Translations under genes and position numbers: made by a program | The notes under the pieces: model-generated | What the model was told of the DNA's origin: nothing | The model's database searches: none | Seen by the model: only the letters and a program-made list of their open reading frames with translations | From: Alectoria sarmentosa | Lineage: Eukaryota > Ascomycota > Lecanoromycetes > Lecanorales > Parmeliaceae | DNA: 16,287 nt | NCBI GenBank assembly: GCA_009733775.1 | Contig: WOGZ01000540.1 | Location: 1 to 16,287, forward strand | Reading direction: 5' to 3' | Shown: piece by piece, positions 1-9,114 of the stretch | How the letters are laid out: every line of letters begins with the position of its first letter | Position numbering within the stretch: the first letter of the stretch is position 1

Positions 1-766
1 GATGTTGATGCTACAGTACAAAAATGTATGGGGGGGGCAGCGACGAAAAGTGCCAAGACATTCCAACTGGTTTTGAATACGCTAAATACTGCCTAGTCTT
101 ACTAACCCTAGATGGAAAACGCCTATCTCTAGCTGTCACGATCTTGCGAACCAGCACATGGCTTGCAATCCACTAATATCAAGCATTGTCAGCAGTAGTA
201 CCAGAGAAGCGAGGGTCAATCGAAAGCCCTTCAATGCATCAATCCATACTGGTGGCTTTTAGCATTTTCCTACGACGATTCTAGGGCATTGGACGAAGAG
301 CTAGGAAATAGCGTCTTTCTGCGACATTGCTGACTTGATCCGCAAGCAAGTTGGAACTGTAGCGCAGGAGACAAACTGCTTAGCAGGTAGGTCTAATATT
401 GCACCCAACTTCAAACGAAACCAGGGTTCTTCTGACATCGAGCCAGACCAAGTGGGCTGTATTGCGGGTCTACTCGACCAAGCCTCGACATGATAGATTT
501 GCTCACATATTTCAGTAGTCGACGTTCTACACGCGATGCAACCAGAACGAAAGGAATTTGCCTGCCTTGCCACACGACAAATTCACGCTCGTCCCTTTGA
601 CGTAACCGTTGTCGCAGATCAGGATATTTTTTGCCGAGTCACTCGCTCGAGGGGTGATGGATGAGGTGAATCTGTACACTAACACTGAATATCTATCTGT
701 TGTGAAACATATAATTATAATTTCAGCGAAAACCTAGCCGTATGGCATCCTTTACCCTTTCTTCTG
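1..766. other. Intergenic or undetermined sequence, no gene seen
   Basis: No reading frame here has a convincing start, composition or motif. The longest minus-strand frame (about 301-573) begins at a GTG rather than an ATG and its residues match no family I know. A run of eight G lies near position 30. The last part (about 600-766) is the 3' flank of the rhodopsin-like gene and holds AT-rich sequence near 710-725 that could contain its 3' end signal. Confidence 0.4.
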
Positions 767-2169
767 TCATACAAATGAATCGTCTCTTCTCACTGGAGAT
801 CTTGGGAAACCATAATCCTCTTGCCCGGGAGACAATGCGCCGGACGCTGGCGGCGTATACCCCAAACCAGCAAGGTTGACAACATGCAGCCCTCCTTTCG
901 TCCCTTGATTGCTCATCCGCTCAAAACGAAGAAGCTCTGTATTACCACTAGGCCTCCTCCCTTTCGACCACTTTGACGATCTTCGGCTGTTCGGTGTCGG
1001 TGTGAGAATGGTGAAAGTTTCGTGATCATTCACTCGCGAAGAGTAGCGCTTGCCTCTACTGAAAGTGCTCAGGAACTTGAGACGCAGGCCAGCAAAGAGT
1101 GGGCGGTAGGTCGTCAGGCAAGCGCATACGACGGCCATGGTTGGCTCCAGTTGACTCCAGATGTACGGCGTCGTCAGGGAGTCTGCGAAAACATGTCAAT
1201 GGCTTTCCCGGAGATGGTATTTGGGGAACGGTGAGCTTACACGGCAGATCGGCCCCTTTGATCAGGTTGGCAGTTATGATGCGCATCAGGCTAGCCACGC
1301 AAACCAAACCGCCCAAAGCGAAGATGCCCGACAACATAAGCTTCTGGCTTGCTTCAAGATTCAGCCTCCAGACCATATACAACGGCATACACAATATGAC
1401 AACGTCAAGTGCCATGTTGGATGATGCGACTGCCCTGTAATACGCCTGCAAGTTTATGCACTTGTTGGTGAACGTGTCCTCGGGGTTCCACATTCCAGAA
1501 ATAGGATGGCATTGGAACACGAGGCAGAGGACTGCAGCTATAGCCCATGCAACGCATGCGGCGCCGACGACCCACGTGGCCTTCTTGAATGCTTCGGTGT
1601 CGAAGATCCGGCGATACATCAGCAGTATGGAGATTTTGACCATGAAGATGGTAATGGCGTATGCGATCAGGGCGGCACTGACAGTCTAGTAACTCCTATT
1701 AGCAGAGATTTGCAACGATTGGATTAAACATGGAATGGTTTACCTTCAGAAATGTCTCGACCTGGTACAAGTCCAAGGTTGCAGCATGCCGACCACCACC
1801 CCCAATGGTGACCATGAGACAGCCAACCGCCAACATGGCATACGAAGGTATGAGGGTGGCCACAATCCACCAATCGTCAGCGGCGAAAGCTGCTTTGCTC
1901 CTCCATCGGGCGAGGAGTCGCAAGAAGACAGCAAGGGTCTCGAGGATACCGCACGCAATGGTCACTTTGATGACAAGATCTCCTCTTGGATTTCCGTCAA
2001 GCATCTTAGCAACTGCTATCCAGTATGGAGGAAAGATGGCGATGAAAGGAACGGTGAGAGAAGGACGTGGCGTCAAACAAGGAAGAGGAAGCAATCGGGG
2101 CGGTGGGCATTTTATCGAAGATCCCACGGGCATCTCAATGCGCTGTCTGTTGAAAGTATATCCAGGCAT
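767..2169 (-). CDS. Fungal rhodopsin-like seven-helix integral membrane protein
   Basis: Three exons read on the minus strand: 2169-1744, 1685-1241 and 1182-767. Two introns of 58 bp each (1743-1686, GTAAAC..TAG; 1240-1183, GTAAGC..CAG) splice in phase and give 428 residues. The product is a multi-pass membrane protein of the fungal rhodopsin-like (Fung_rhodopsin) family, which is common in filamentous ascomycetes and mostly of unknown function. Seen in the translation: a first helix ending in a WRSK region, then ADDWW, the hallmark helix KISILLMYRRIF, FQCHPISGMWNP, and WSQLEPTMAVVCACL followed by YRPL, in the family order. The C-terminal 90 or so residues are a hydrophilic, probably cytosolic tail rich in Ser, Arg and Gly. 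No CFEM domain is visible at the N-terminus. The first 55 residues are poorly conserved in look, so Met56 is an alternative start. Splice sites are inferred from frame and motif continuity. Confidence 0.88.
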
Positions 2170-2249
2170 GAGATCTCAGATCTGACGACCGTGGTACGGG
2201 TACCTGGTCAAGGAACATAGCCGCACAGACGTTGGAAGTACTGGTTCCA

Positions 2250-2309
2250 TGCACGTCCACGCGGGCCAATGCACCTCCACCCAGACCAATGCACGTCAAT
2301 GCATCCTGA
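2250..2309. repeat. Three 20-bp tandem repeats upstream of the rhodopsin-like gene
   Basis: Three consecutive 20-bp units begin at 2250, 2270 and 2290. The first two read TGCACGTCCACGCGGGCCAA and TGCACCTCCACCCAGACCAA; the third is more diverged and keeps TGCACGTC. They start 80 bp upstream of the start codon of the minus-strand gene, so they lie in its likely promoter or leader. They could be clustered regulator sites or a small minisatellite; no regulator is identified. Confidence 0.6.
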
Positions 2310-2945
2310 CGCTATCCGCAGCCAAACAGGGAAGCCACTAGACGTGTTCCAGAAATTGATCGCTGCCGCTCCAGTGACGCTTGGGACTTGTTTCCATTCG
2401 CAAAAGCACTAGCGCGATGTCACTTGCGCTGTAGCCCATGCAATCATTACCGTTGGGCTTTATTCAGGGTCTCGAAAAGATATGGATTGCGGTCCAGGCA
2501 CAACAAATGTGCAGGAGGCTTGGCTGAATATGCACTTGATTTGTGTTTCAAAGGTACGTTGCCGAACGTCGCAGTACTTGAACTTGATGATGCCGTGATT
2601 GCTTTCTGAACTGTTTGGCCATTTTGTCAAAAAGTCTGACGATCAAATACGAAAGGGAAAGAGTGAAGAAGAAAGAGAGAGGCACGGCACCAAAAGAATG
2701 ACGCGGGACGAGACGCCCCCCCGCTGCTAGCTCCCGAACCCTCTCTCTGTATCAAGTATGTCGTAAAGTGCCCCTCCACACCTTTTCAATCTCTTGAATC
2801 TTCTCCCATCCATCCTCTCAATCTCATTCGTTCAGAGCATCTACCCTCGTGTTATCGTGATTCGTGCCACGCACTTAGCTCGTCAGCTCGCCTGTAATGG
2901 GACCATCGACCCTATCGCCACCATTCAAAATAGCTAGCGATGTCT
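2310..2945. other. Intergenic sequence, pyrimidine-rich from about 2740
   Basis: No supported gene. From about 2740 to 2850 the plus strand is rich in C and T, as in fungal promoter-leader regions. A plus-strand ATG at 2897 opens only 41 codons and overlaps, on the other strand, the gene-like region at 2946-3885, so I do not call it. This interval also holds the 3' flank of that minus-strand region. Confidence 0.4.
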
Positions 2946-3885
2946 TCATCCAGATGATCGCAACACCGTTTTTGGGTCCACCGTCCACATACCTACCTCA
3001 TTCAGCCTCGCCAGCTTTTTGACTCTAGCCTGCTTCTCTTTCACTGTGGTCAGATCTCGCAGTCAGGTTCGGCAAGTCCTGGACGAAAAGACTGCCGCCA
3101 TAGTAAGATTCTGGATTGTGCCCCGCCTCAAGAATTGCCTGGACAATGCAATGAAAAGTGCAATCACACCTTGATTTAGCTCAGTTCGGGGCTCACAACT
3201 TATTTCGCGCCTTCAAAAGGTACCTCCAGTTCAATTGATGCGCTTTTGAGGAGATAAATCTAGGGTCATGCACTACAGGGATGTCTTCAAAGAGTAGGGC
3301 TAGGGCTGGTACTAGTGCTATCGAGGACTTTCGATAACGACGCGGGTGACAGAAGTCGTCGTACACCCTCTTTCCACGAGAGCCGGATAACTTGACGACA
3401 AACAGTCTGACGCAGAAGTTTTGGGTGTAAAAGTTGTAGATACTAATTAGTTGCAAATATTTTGTCGCCAGAGGAAATAGTTTGAAACAATACTGACTGA
3501 CTTACGCCAGTTTACAGGATATTGGGATTTCTTGGAGTGTACGACGATTTCTGTCACCCGTGTGCCTCCGTAATAGTAGCCATCTATCTAAGTATTCGCT
3601 TTGCTCATCAAATCTTCATAACGGGTGATCATCAATTAACACCGGTAAAGGTACCCTCAATTGCGATATGAAACCGCGCCGGACTGGCAAGAAGATAGAC
3701 TTCTTGTCCGCACGAACTCTCCTTTGCAACTCAGCGGCCCTGCTCGGCGTCCGAGTTTGCAGGATGCGAAACCGGACGGCTAGATAATCGGGCCTCTCGA
3801 CGGATGAGAATTGGAATGGGCCGATGTTCAGGGAGAGCAGAGGGTTGTCGAGAAAGTCCGACTTGAAGTTGAACGGGAATGGCGT
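2946..3885 (-). pseudogene. Unrecognised multi-exon gene or recent gene relic
   Basis: Reading the minus strand from 3885 to 3025, one single frame looks strongly protein-coding (mostly C or G at third positions early on) and is interrupted only at a few places. It is open at 3885-3619 (89 codons, no ATG), has TGA at 3616-3618, TAA at 3502-3504, and TGA at 3193-3195. The TAA lies inside a good 63-bp intron (3505-3443, GTAAGT..TTAG) that splices in frame. Shorter GT-AG introns (51 and 54 bp) could remove the two TGA stops. Pieces include FKSDFLDNPLL, VRADKKSIFLPVRRGF, KRVYDDFCHPRRYRKSS, LEAGHNPESYYGGSLF. Near 3040-3065 the coding look moves to another frame (VKEKQARVKKLARLNEVGMW) ending at TGA 2946-2948. 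With no start codon and this frame change I favour a decayed gene, but an intact gene with unseen 5' exon and a sequencing error is possible. I do not recognise the family. Confidence 0.5.
3340..3563. repeat. 27-bp inverted repeat with 170-bp spacer
   Basis: The arms are 3340-3366 and 3537-3563. The reverse complement of the left arm equals the right arm at 25 of 27 positions; both differences are C-to-T transitions with T in the right arm. The shared core includes GTGTACGACGA and TTCTGTCACCCG. The arms lie in coding-looking sequence on either side of the predicted intron at 3443-3505, so a primary transcript could fold back on itself. Confidence 0.8.
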
Positions 3886-4359
3886 TTATCGCGAATGGAG
3901 TGCGGTGTTGCGAGCAGCGTCCGGGGGGGGGGTGCAGGAGAGAACTATTCTGCGTCGAGTACTTGCTGAGAAAGGCTTATGCCGTGTAAGAATGTGATCC
4001 TTTGTAGAAAGGGTGTGCCTTGAGCTATGCCTTTTGTTGAGATCGATCCTTTGTTTAAAGCGGTGTCTGCTTCCTACAGGTTCTAAAAGATACTTCAACC
4101 ATCGACAGAAAATTAAAAACAGCTACACCATTGTACCAGCGCCATTAGGATTCGAACCTCAATACTATTAAATACCATCAGCGAACATCGACACAGCACG
4201 ATCCGAAGCTAGTATGCAATATCGAGGTCTCGAGTCATATAAATCTAGCTTACGTAAGACTCGTTCCAGGGTCTCTTATTCAGATCATCCCAGTAGTACA
4301 CCCTGAGCCAACTATTAGCTATCACATCTGAGCCTCCAAGAGCCTCCGACCCACCAACG
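3886..4359. other. Intergenic sequence between two broken genes
   Basis: No supported gene. Position 3923 onward has a run of nine G. A tRNA-like B-box (GGTTCGAATCC on the minus strand) lies at about 4148-4158, but no matching tRNA body was found. The last 100 bases before 4360 are C and T rich and would be the leader of the acetyltransferase pseudogene. Confidence 0.4.
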
Positions 4360-5616
4360 ATGTCCTCGTATCTCCCTATTCCATCACCCCACCACCATTC
4401 CTCTCCCCTCGAAACCCTCGCCCCGCACATCCCACACTCCCTCCCCCTACTCCGACGCCTACAACACCACCCCCCATCATCCACCGCAATCGTCCTCGCC
4501 ACCTTCCCCGACTCCCCCTCAATCCCACCCTCCCCACCATGTCCCAACCGCTTCGCGGTCCTCTACGTCGACCGTGCGCTCGCACCCGAGACCGAATGCT
4601 GGACCTTTTCCACCAAACAATGTGGTCGGAAGAGCAAGAGCGGACAGTTCGATCACCGAGGACAATGTGCCTTACAAAACATCTTGGCGCTGCTGGACGA
4701 AGTGGCGAGGTTAGGGAGGTAGTCAGTTGGTGATGGTGGGGAGGCTGAATGAAAATTTATTGGGTGTGATTGGTGGGGAAGAGGTGTGGGGTTTGAAGGC
4801 TGAAAGGGTCTTGAGGAGGGATGGGTGTAGTGATCGTGCGAGGAGCTGGTCGGAGAGGGAGATGGAGAGGCGGAGGGGACGGGGTGAGGAAGGTGTACTG
4901 GCGGGGTGTTAGTTGTCTATAAGAAATGGATTACAACGCCGGCATTAGCTCCGATGTCTACGTCAGGACCAGAAAAAGGTGGTGGAGGTTATAGGGAGGA
5001 TGGAGGAGGAGTGATCGAAGGAATCGGAATGTCGACGCAGAAATGGATCATGGCGCCTTCTGCAATGATAAATTAAACAACGTTACCGGAGGGATGTTAC
5101 TTCGGCAAGGTCAGGCGAGAGAAATTGGAGGTCGTGATCAGCAGGACCGATACCCCTAGAACTGAGGAGACGTTGGCGAGATTAGGGTCTTTGGCGTTAC
5201 GATATCGAGCACCTTCGACGGGAGAAGTAGGGGAAATGACAGCAGAAGGGGAGGCCAAACGAGAAGCAGGAGAAGGAAAAGGTGAACTGATAGCCTGAGC
5301 TTTCCTAGGCGTCGACTGCAGTCTATCTAGCCTGTACGCGGAGCCTCAGCACTGTGGAAAAGGCTTAGCGAAAGCGGTGACGCGGAAGCTGTTCGAAGAG
5401 TTGGCCAAGGATCCGCTGTCTGAGGGGTTTCGACCCCTTGAAAGACATACTCTAGCTGACGGTGTTGAAACTTGGACCGGGTGGGCTCATGCCGATATCT
5501 CGATTAATACTTTGGAGAGCGCGGGTGTCATGAAAGGGCTAGGAGGGAAGGATGGATGGCGGGTTAGGTGGGTGAGTGTGGATTTGGAGAGAGTGGGATT
5601 GTGGTGGGTGAGATGA
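4360..5616 (+). pseudogene. Broken fungal GNAT-type acetyltransferase (FR47-like)
   Basis: The translated pieces follow the order of a fungal GCN5-related N-acetyltransferase. The N-terminal part (ATG 4360, ends TAG 4720-4722) has a Pro/His-rich start with PHSLPLLRRLQHH and FAVLYVDRALAPETECWTFS. The frame then shifts by one: LVMVGRLNENLLGV continues in the second frame until TAG 4910-4912. The first frame resumes from about 4875, is cut by TAA 5074-5076, and then reads TLPEGCYFGKVRREKLEVV, SRTDTPRTEETLARL and the acetyl-CoA-binding segment AFLGVDCSLSSLYAEPQH-CGKGLAKAVTRKLF, ending WAHADISINTLESAGVMKGL and TGA 5614-5616. A TGA at 5296-5298 sits where the family normally has Trp before AFLG. 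Several frameshifts and stops in conserved parts make splicing an unlikely explanation. An active relative would transfer an acetyl group from acetyl-CoA; substrate unknown. Family assignment is by recollection of the motif order. Confidence 0.75.
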
Positions 5617-6038
5617 GGAGAAAGGAGAGCTTGGGGTTATCATTTTGATGTTGGTTTCATCATTTGATGCCCCAATGTGAACTGTGTCTTTGAATTCTGA
5701 TTTCTTGAGATACTCAGCGATTCTTATTCCGCAACTGACTTGGTCCTGATTGAGGAAGCATTTAGCACTCAGCAGCTGAGCGTGGAACCTTCATTCTGCC
5801 ATCCCGCTTGTTTGTCGAACGGTCCTCGCTCATGGCAACAGACATGACCGTCATCTGCGGAGATGATGGAGTCACTACACCACTCCCAGCAACGGGCGTT
5901 CATCGATACCGTCCGTATCCAGCTCCGCAAACCGAAAATCGTCACACGCCCCAACGTGTTGGAGGCGTTCAGTCTCCAAGGCACTGTCGTCCCTACCCAT
6001 GACTACGCCTACCATTCCTCGGGAACGGGTTGGTCGGC
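5617..6038. other. Intergenic sequence with one small plus-strand frame
   Basis: This separates the end of the acetyltransferase pseudogene from the convergent pepsin-fold gene. It contains most of a 65-codon frame (5863-6060, listed separately). Nothing else is supported. Confidence 0.4.
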
Positions 6039-6060
6039 TTACACATGGTTGAGGTCATGA
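5863..6060 (+). other. Small reading frame, possible gene relic
   Basis: An ATG-started frame of 65 codons (MMESLHHSQQRAFIDTVR at the start, ending SAYTWLRS). Codon choice is biased toward C and G at third positions (for example AACGTGTTGGAGGCG), as in the intact genes of the window, which is why I list it. It overlaps the last 22 bases of the convergent gene on the minus strand. I do not recognise the sequence, it has no signal peptide or membrane segment, and it could be the remnant of a larger gene or chance. Confidence 0.25.
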
Positions 6061-7970
6061 CTTGAGATCCAATTTTGCTCCAAACTTCTTATGACGTCTA
6101 GCTCATGGATTTCGTGGTCGCCATCAGCCTCATGGGGGAGTCCTTCGCCAAGTTCGTGAAGTCGAGCCCTTCGAGCCTTTTTCTGCACATCATGGGGGAA
6201 TCTATCGCCAATTTCGTGAAACCGAGCTCTTCCGTCCTTCTCATGCACCCAGATATTTTGCTTCTGAGGCACATCATCCTCCTGTGGTGGCACAGCTGTC
6301 CTGCGCCCGCGCAGCCAACGCAATATCACTACACCAGCAACAGCCAACGCGCCTACAATAGCCCCTACAGCTATGCCGGCCTTGGTTCTGCTCGACGGTC
6401 CGGAAGCTAAAGTACTTTTTGATTCGTTGATGGCATCAGTGGGATGTGCTGTGGCATTTCTGCCAGTTTCATTGTCCGGAATTGCACCAGTCGGATGGGC
6501 TGTGGTATTCCTGCTACTGCCATTATCCGAAGTGGCGCTAGTGGAAGGTGTTGTGGTAATCCTACTACTGTTGTCATCGGAAAGCACAGTCCAGTCTCTT
6601 GCCCAGGTCACAGCAAAGTTTTCAATAGGATCGGTACTGATCGGGGTGTCGTTGGGGCCAATAGGTATGATATTAGACCCTCCAACACCCGGTCCCGGAG
6701 CCTGTGCCAGGAAGAACTTTTCCACCTGCCAATTTATGCCTATGAAGGCAGCTTGCAGAAATGATTTACCCAGGAAGTAATTGCCGGAGTGATCCGAAGC
6801 ATAGAAAGGCCGGCATGGAAAGTATTGCTGAGTGATTGTCACTATCGGTGCCTCGAGTGTGAGATTCAGCAGTTGGAAGGGCACTTTGATGGTGAGATTG
6901 CCGCTTCCTGCGTTCTGGAAAACGAATGCGAGGTACGCGGGTGAAGTTATGATTCTCTCGTACTGTGGATCCGTCGTGTTCCAGATATACAGTCCAACCT
7001 GTGAATTGAACGTTACGGGCAGGTTCTCAGCCACCGCAGCGCACGTCTCCGGGGACATGAACAAGTAGGGTACGATTGGGTTGATGACAGCTGGTTGCAC
7101 TCCTTTGAAGCTCGCGTTCAGCTTCAGCAAGCCGGTGTAGGAACCCTCACTGAACGGCGACGATCCGTTTTCAACACCAATCTGAACATCAAGTAAATTC
7201 GCTATCATTGCCGAATCCAAGTCAAAAACCCCAACGTCTCCTAAAACCCTACTTTGATCGTACCCCCCAAATACCAACGACCCTTCCTGGTTGAGCGACG
7301 CCGACCCATAATGCAGTCCCCAGGAATTACTGGCCACGGCACCCTGCGCGTAGGCGAATCCTGGCACGGTCTGCCCGGTCACAGTGGCATTGAAGGGCTG
7401 ATTGCCCGTGCCTGGGGCTCCTAATGAAAGGGTGCCCACTTCTGCTGAATAGAGTGTCCCGTCCGGTAATTCGACCTGCCAGGCGCTCACAGCGGAGATG
7501 GTGCAGTTGGGAACAGTGAGGGTACCATGCAGTGTCGGAATCGTCAGCGTATCCAACACATTCACCGCAATGCCACTGACAGTATCCACGGCATTACTTT
7601 CCCACTGCCACACCAAGCCCACTTCATCCGTAATATCCTGCTTCACCGTCTGCGAGGCGATCAATTCGTATAATCCGGCTTGTTCGGCTAGACATGGACT
7701 TGTACCGTCGCCGGCATTTGTGCCGTTATCATTGCAGAAGTCCTTCCTGAGTATCATGGATTCCCATATCCCACCGGGGTGAAGGTTGACGGTTGAGAGG
7801 GGCTGGGTGCCTGCTGCGTCGCTGACGCTGCCGACTTGCACCGTTATCACGGGCCAGGGACCATCGGGGCCGTAAGAGTGCGTGGTGTTCCATGGTATGA
7901 CGAGAGGAGTCGGATCACTGAACGCGACGGGCAGGACGATTAGGGCGAGAAGAGGTAATATAGGTTGCAT
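6039..7970 (-). CDS. Pepsin-fold (peptidase A1-like) membrane protein, probably non-catalytic
   Basis: A single exon of 643 residues starting at ATG 7970. Residues 1-18 form a signal peptide ending VAFS. Residues about 25-425 read as a fungal pepsin-fold (A1) protein: SWGLHYGSASL (216-226), LVFGGYDQSRVLG (232-244), VPFQLLNLTLEAP (363-375), and YFLGKSFLQAAFIGINWQ (398-415), with Cys310 and Cys386 likely disulfide partners. The two Asp-Thr/Ser-Gly catalytic motifs are absent: the corresponding places read NLHPGGIWE (62-70) and NPIVPYLFM (297-305). Many N-glycosylation sequons are present. Residues 465-515 are a Ser/Thr-rich stalk made of three 17-residue repeats. A transmembrane helix spans about 531-550, followed by WLRGRR and a charged 87-residue cytosolic tail containing a 20-residue repeat. 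Family relatives are known as atypical aspartic-protease-like surface proteins. Function inferred: surface binding or sensing rather than proteolysis. No intron is needed. Confidence 0.88.
   Translation of the reverse strand: MQPILPLLALIVLPVAFSDPTPLVIPWNTTHSYGPDGPWPVITVQVGSVSDAAGTQPLSTVNLHPGGIWESMILRKDFCNDNGTNAGDGTSPCLAEQAGLYELIASQTVKQDITDEVGLVWQWESNAVDTVSGIAVNVLDTLTIPTLHGTLTVPNCTISAVSAWQVELPDGTLYSAEVGTLSLGAPGTGNQPFNATVTGQTVPGFAYAQGAVASNSWGLHYGSASLNQEGSLVFGGYDQSRVLGDVGVFDLDSAMIANLLDVQIGVENGSSPFSEGSYTGLLKLNASFKGVQPAVINPIVPYLFMSPETCAAVAENLPVTFNSQVGLYIWNTTDPQYERIITSPAYLAFVFQNAGSGNLTIKVPFQLLNLTLEAPIVTITQQYFPCRPFYASDHSGNYFLGKSFLQAAFIGINWQVEKFFLAQAPGPGVGGSNIIPIGPNDTPISTDPIENFAVTWARDWTVLSDDNSSRITTTPSTSATSDNGSSRNTTAHPTGAIPDNETGRNATAHPTDAINESKSTLASGPSSRTKAGIAVGAIVGALAVAGVVILRWLRGRRTAVPPQEDDVPQKQNIWVHEKDGRARFHEIGDRFPHDVQKKARRARLHELGEGLPHEADGDHEIHELDVIRSLEQNWISSHDLNHV
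6131..6230. repeat. Two 40-bp direct repeats, 60 bp apart, inside the pepsin-fold gene
   Basis: Copies at 6131-6170 and 6191-6230 share CATGGGGGA, CGCCA and TTCGTGAA at identical spacing. On the minus strand they encode the paired tail segments RARFHEIGDRFPHDVQ and RARLHELGEGLPHEAD, so the cytosolic tail contains an internal 20-residue duplication. Confidence 0.7.
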
Positions 7971-8878
7971 GTTGTCGCAAAGAAGAAGTCAACAAGAAAC
8001 ACAATTTGCGTGAGAGACAGACTAATTCTTCAAGGTGTCGAAAATGACGCCAAAGGATGGGCACATCCAGCGAATTCAGAACAAGAGAATACAGGGCGGG
8101 AAGACAGATGGCCAAAGGCGTTCCATCCTGCGCGCTCGCTGCAGCAGGCCACCATTAATGCGCCCCTCTCCCTTCAGATCCCTCATTGTAATCTTACGAG
8201 ATCTTGATGCAGGATATTACGTCGAGACACCGTGCCATCTGATTCGCAGGTGGGCTGCGAGATGCGCGACCCTCACCAGGAGTGGGAGAAAGATCTTCCT
8301 CTCAGATCGGTCCGGTTTGTCCATGAATGTGTCGACTTCGTCCGTGAAGGTGCAGTAGCGCTTACATGAACGGTGATTATCTGCCCAAACGTTGCTCAAC
8401 TTGCTCAGGCTGAAGTCATGGATAAGAAGGCGTGGCATTGGGAAAGTTCCAGATTTGATCATGTGACCATCACCGAGTGGGCGACTCGCCTCGAAGGACC
8501 TTGCGGATCGAATCGAAATTACGTTTCGTGTGGTCGCAATCTTCGAAACTCAGGTATTTGAAATGTGTAGGGTTACATCAGCTTGCCCGTGCCTGTGCCT
8601 CTCCGCCTGCGTGGGATTCCGACTCCGTGGGCTGTGCGGTTTTACCCTTTTACTTGGAAACTATTTTCTAGGGCTTGATAGTCAGTGCTGTATATGTATG
8701 TGAAGTTGTCTTACGTTCATATGGCCACGGTTCGTTGTTTTCTCCAGTATCAATCAGGTCCTCGCTTGTGATGATTTGGCACTGAAGTTGAAGCATCATG
8801 GCAATTTCTAGCTATTGCGTAAAGCAAATCCGCTGGTGGAGAATATCCTAAGTCTGAGCATTCCTGGCTGGTGCCGCC

Positions 8879-9114
8879 TTACTGCAGATTCTGCTGCGGG
8901 TCTGGCTGGCCCAAGTGCTCCGCCAACACGTGGATTATCGCTATGGCTGCTTTTGTAAACGTCTCCGTTTCGGGCTTTGTATTGGGGGTAGGTTCAATAT
9001 GGTTCCTCCTAACGAGCTCTGTAGCTACTTTTCCTCATAAGACCGTATCCTCGTCAATGATCGCGCGGATGATGCTTTCAAAGGAGAACCGGGAGGCCAG
9101 CGATCGTTTATGGT
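8879..9114 (-). pseudogene. Coding-like relic of an unrecognised gene
   Basis: One minus-strand frame runs from about 9114 to TAA at 8879-8881 with a single internal TGA at 9035-9037. Before the stop it reads HKRSLASRFSFESIIRAII; after it, GKVATELVRRNHIEPTPNTK, then ETETFTKAAIAIIHVLAE and HLGQPDPQQNLQ. The second part looks like real protein in composition and would be amphipathic helical. There is no ATG in the frame upstream. I do not recognise a family; a transposon-encoded protein fragment or a decayed host gene are both possible. Confidence 0.35.

Noticed and set aside
100..111. Telomere-like motif (TAACCCTAG)
   Set aside because: A single copy, not a tandem array.
301..573. 90-codon minus-strand frame
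   Set aside because: Starts with GTG, has no recognisable motif and no coding-like codon bias.
2897..3022. Plus-strand ATG with a 41-codon frame after a pyrimidine-rich leader
   Set aside because: Very short, no continuation through good splice sites, and it lies opposite the coding-looking minus-strand sequence.
3886..4098. 70-codon minus-strand frame upstream of the gene-like region
   Set aside because: Begins with TTG, is rich in basic residues from out-of-frame sequence, and has no splice link I could support.
4141..4165. tRNA-like B-box (GGTTCGAATCC) on the minus strand
   Set aside because: The flanking T-stem has a mismatch, no A-box is found at the right distance, and no 7-bp acceptor stem pairs with the 3' side.
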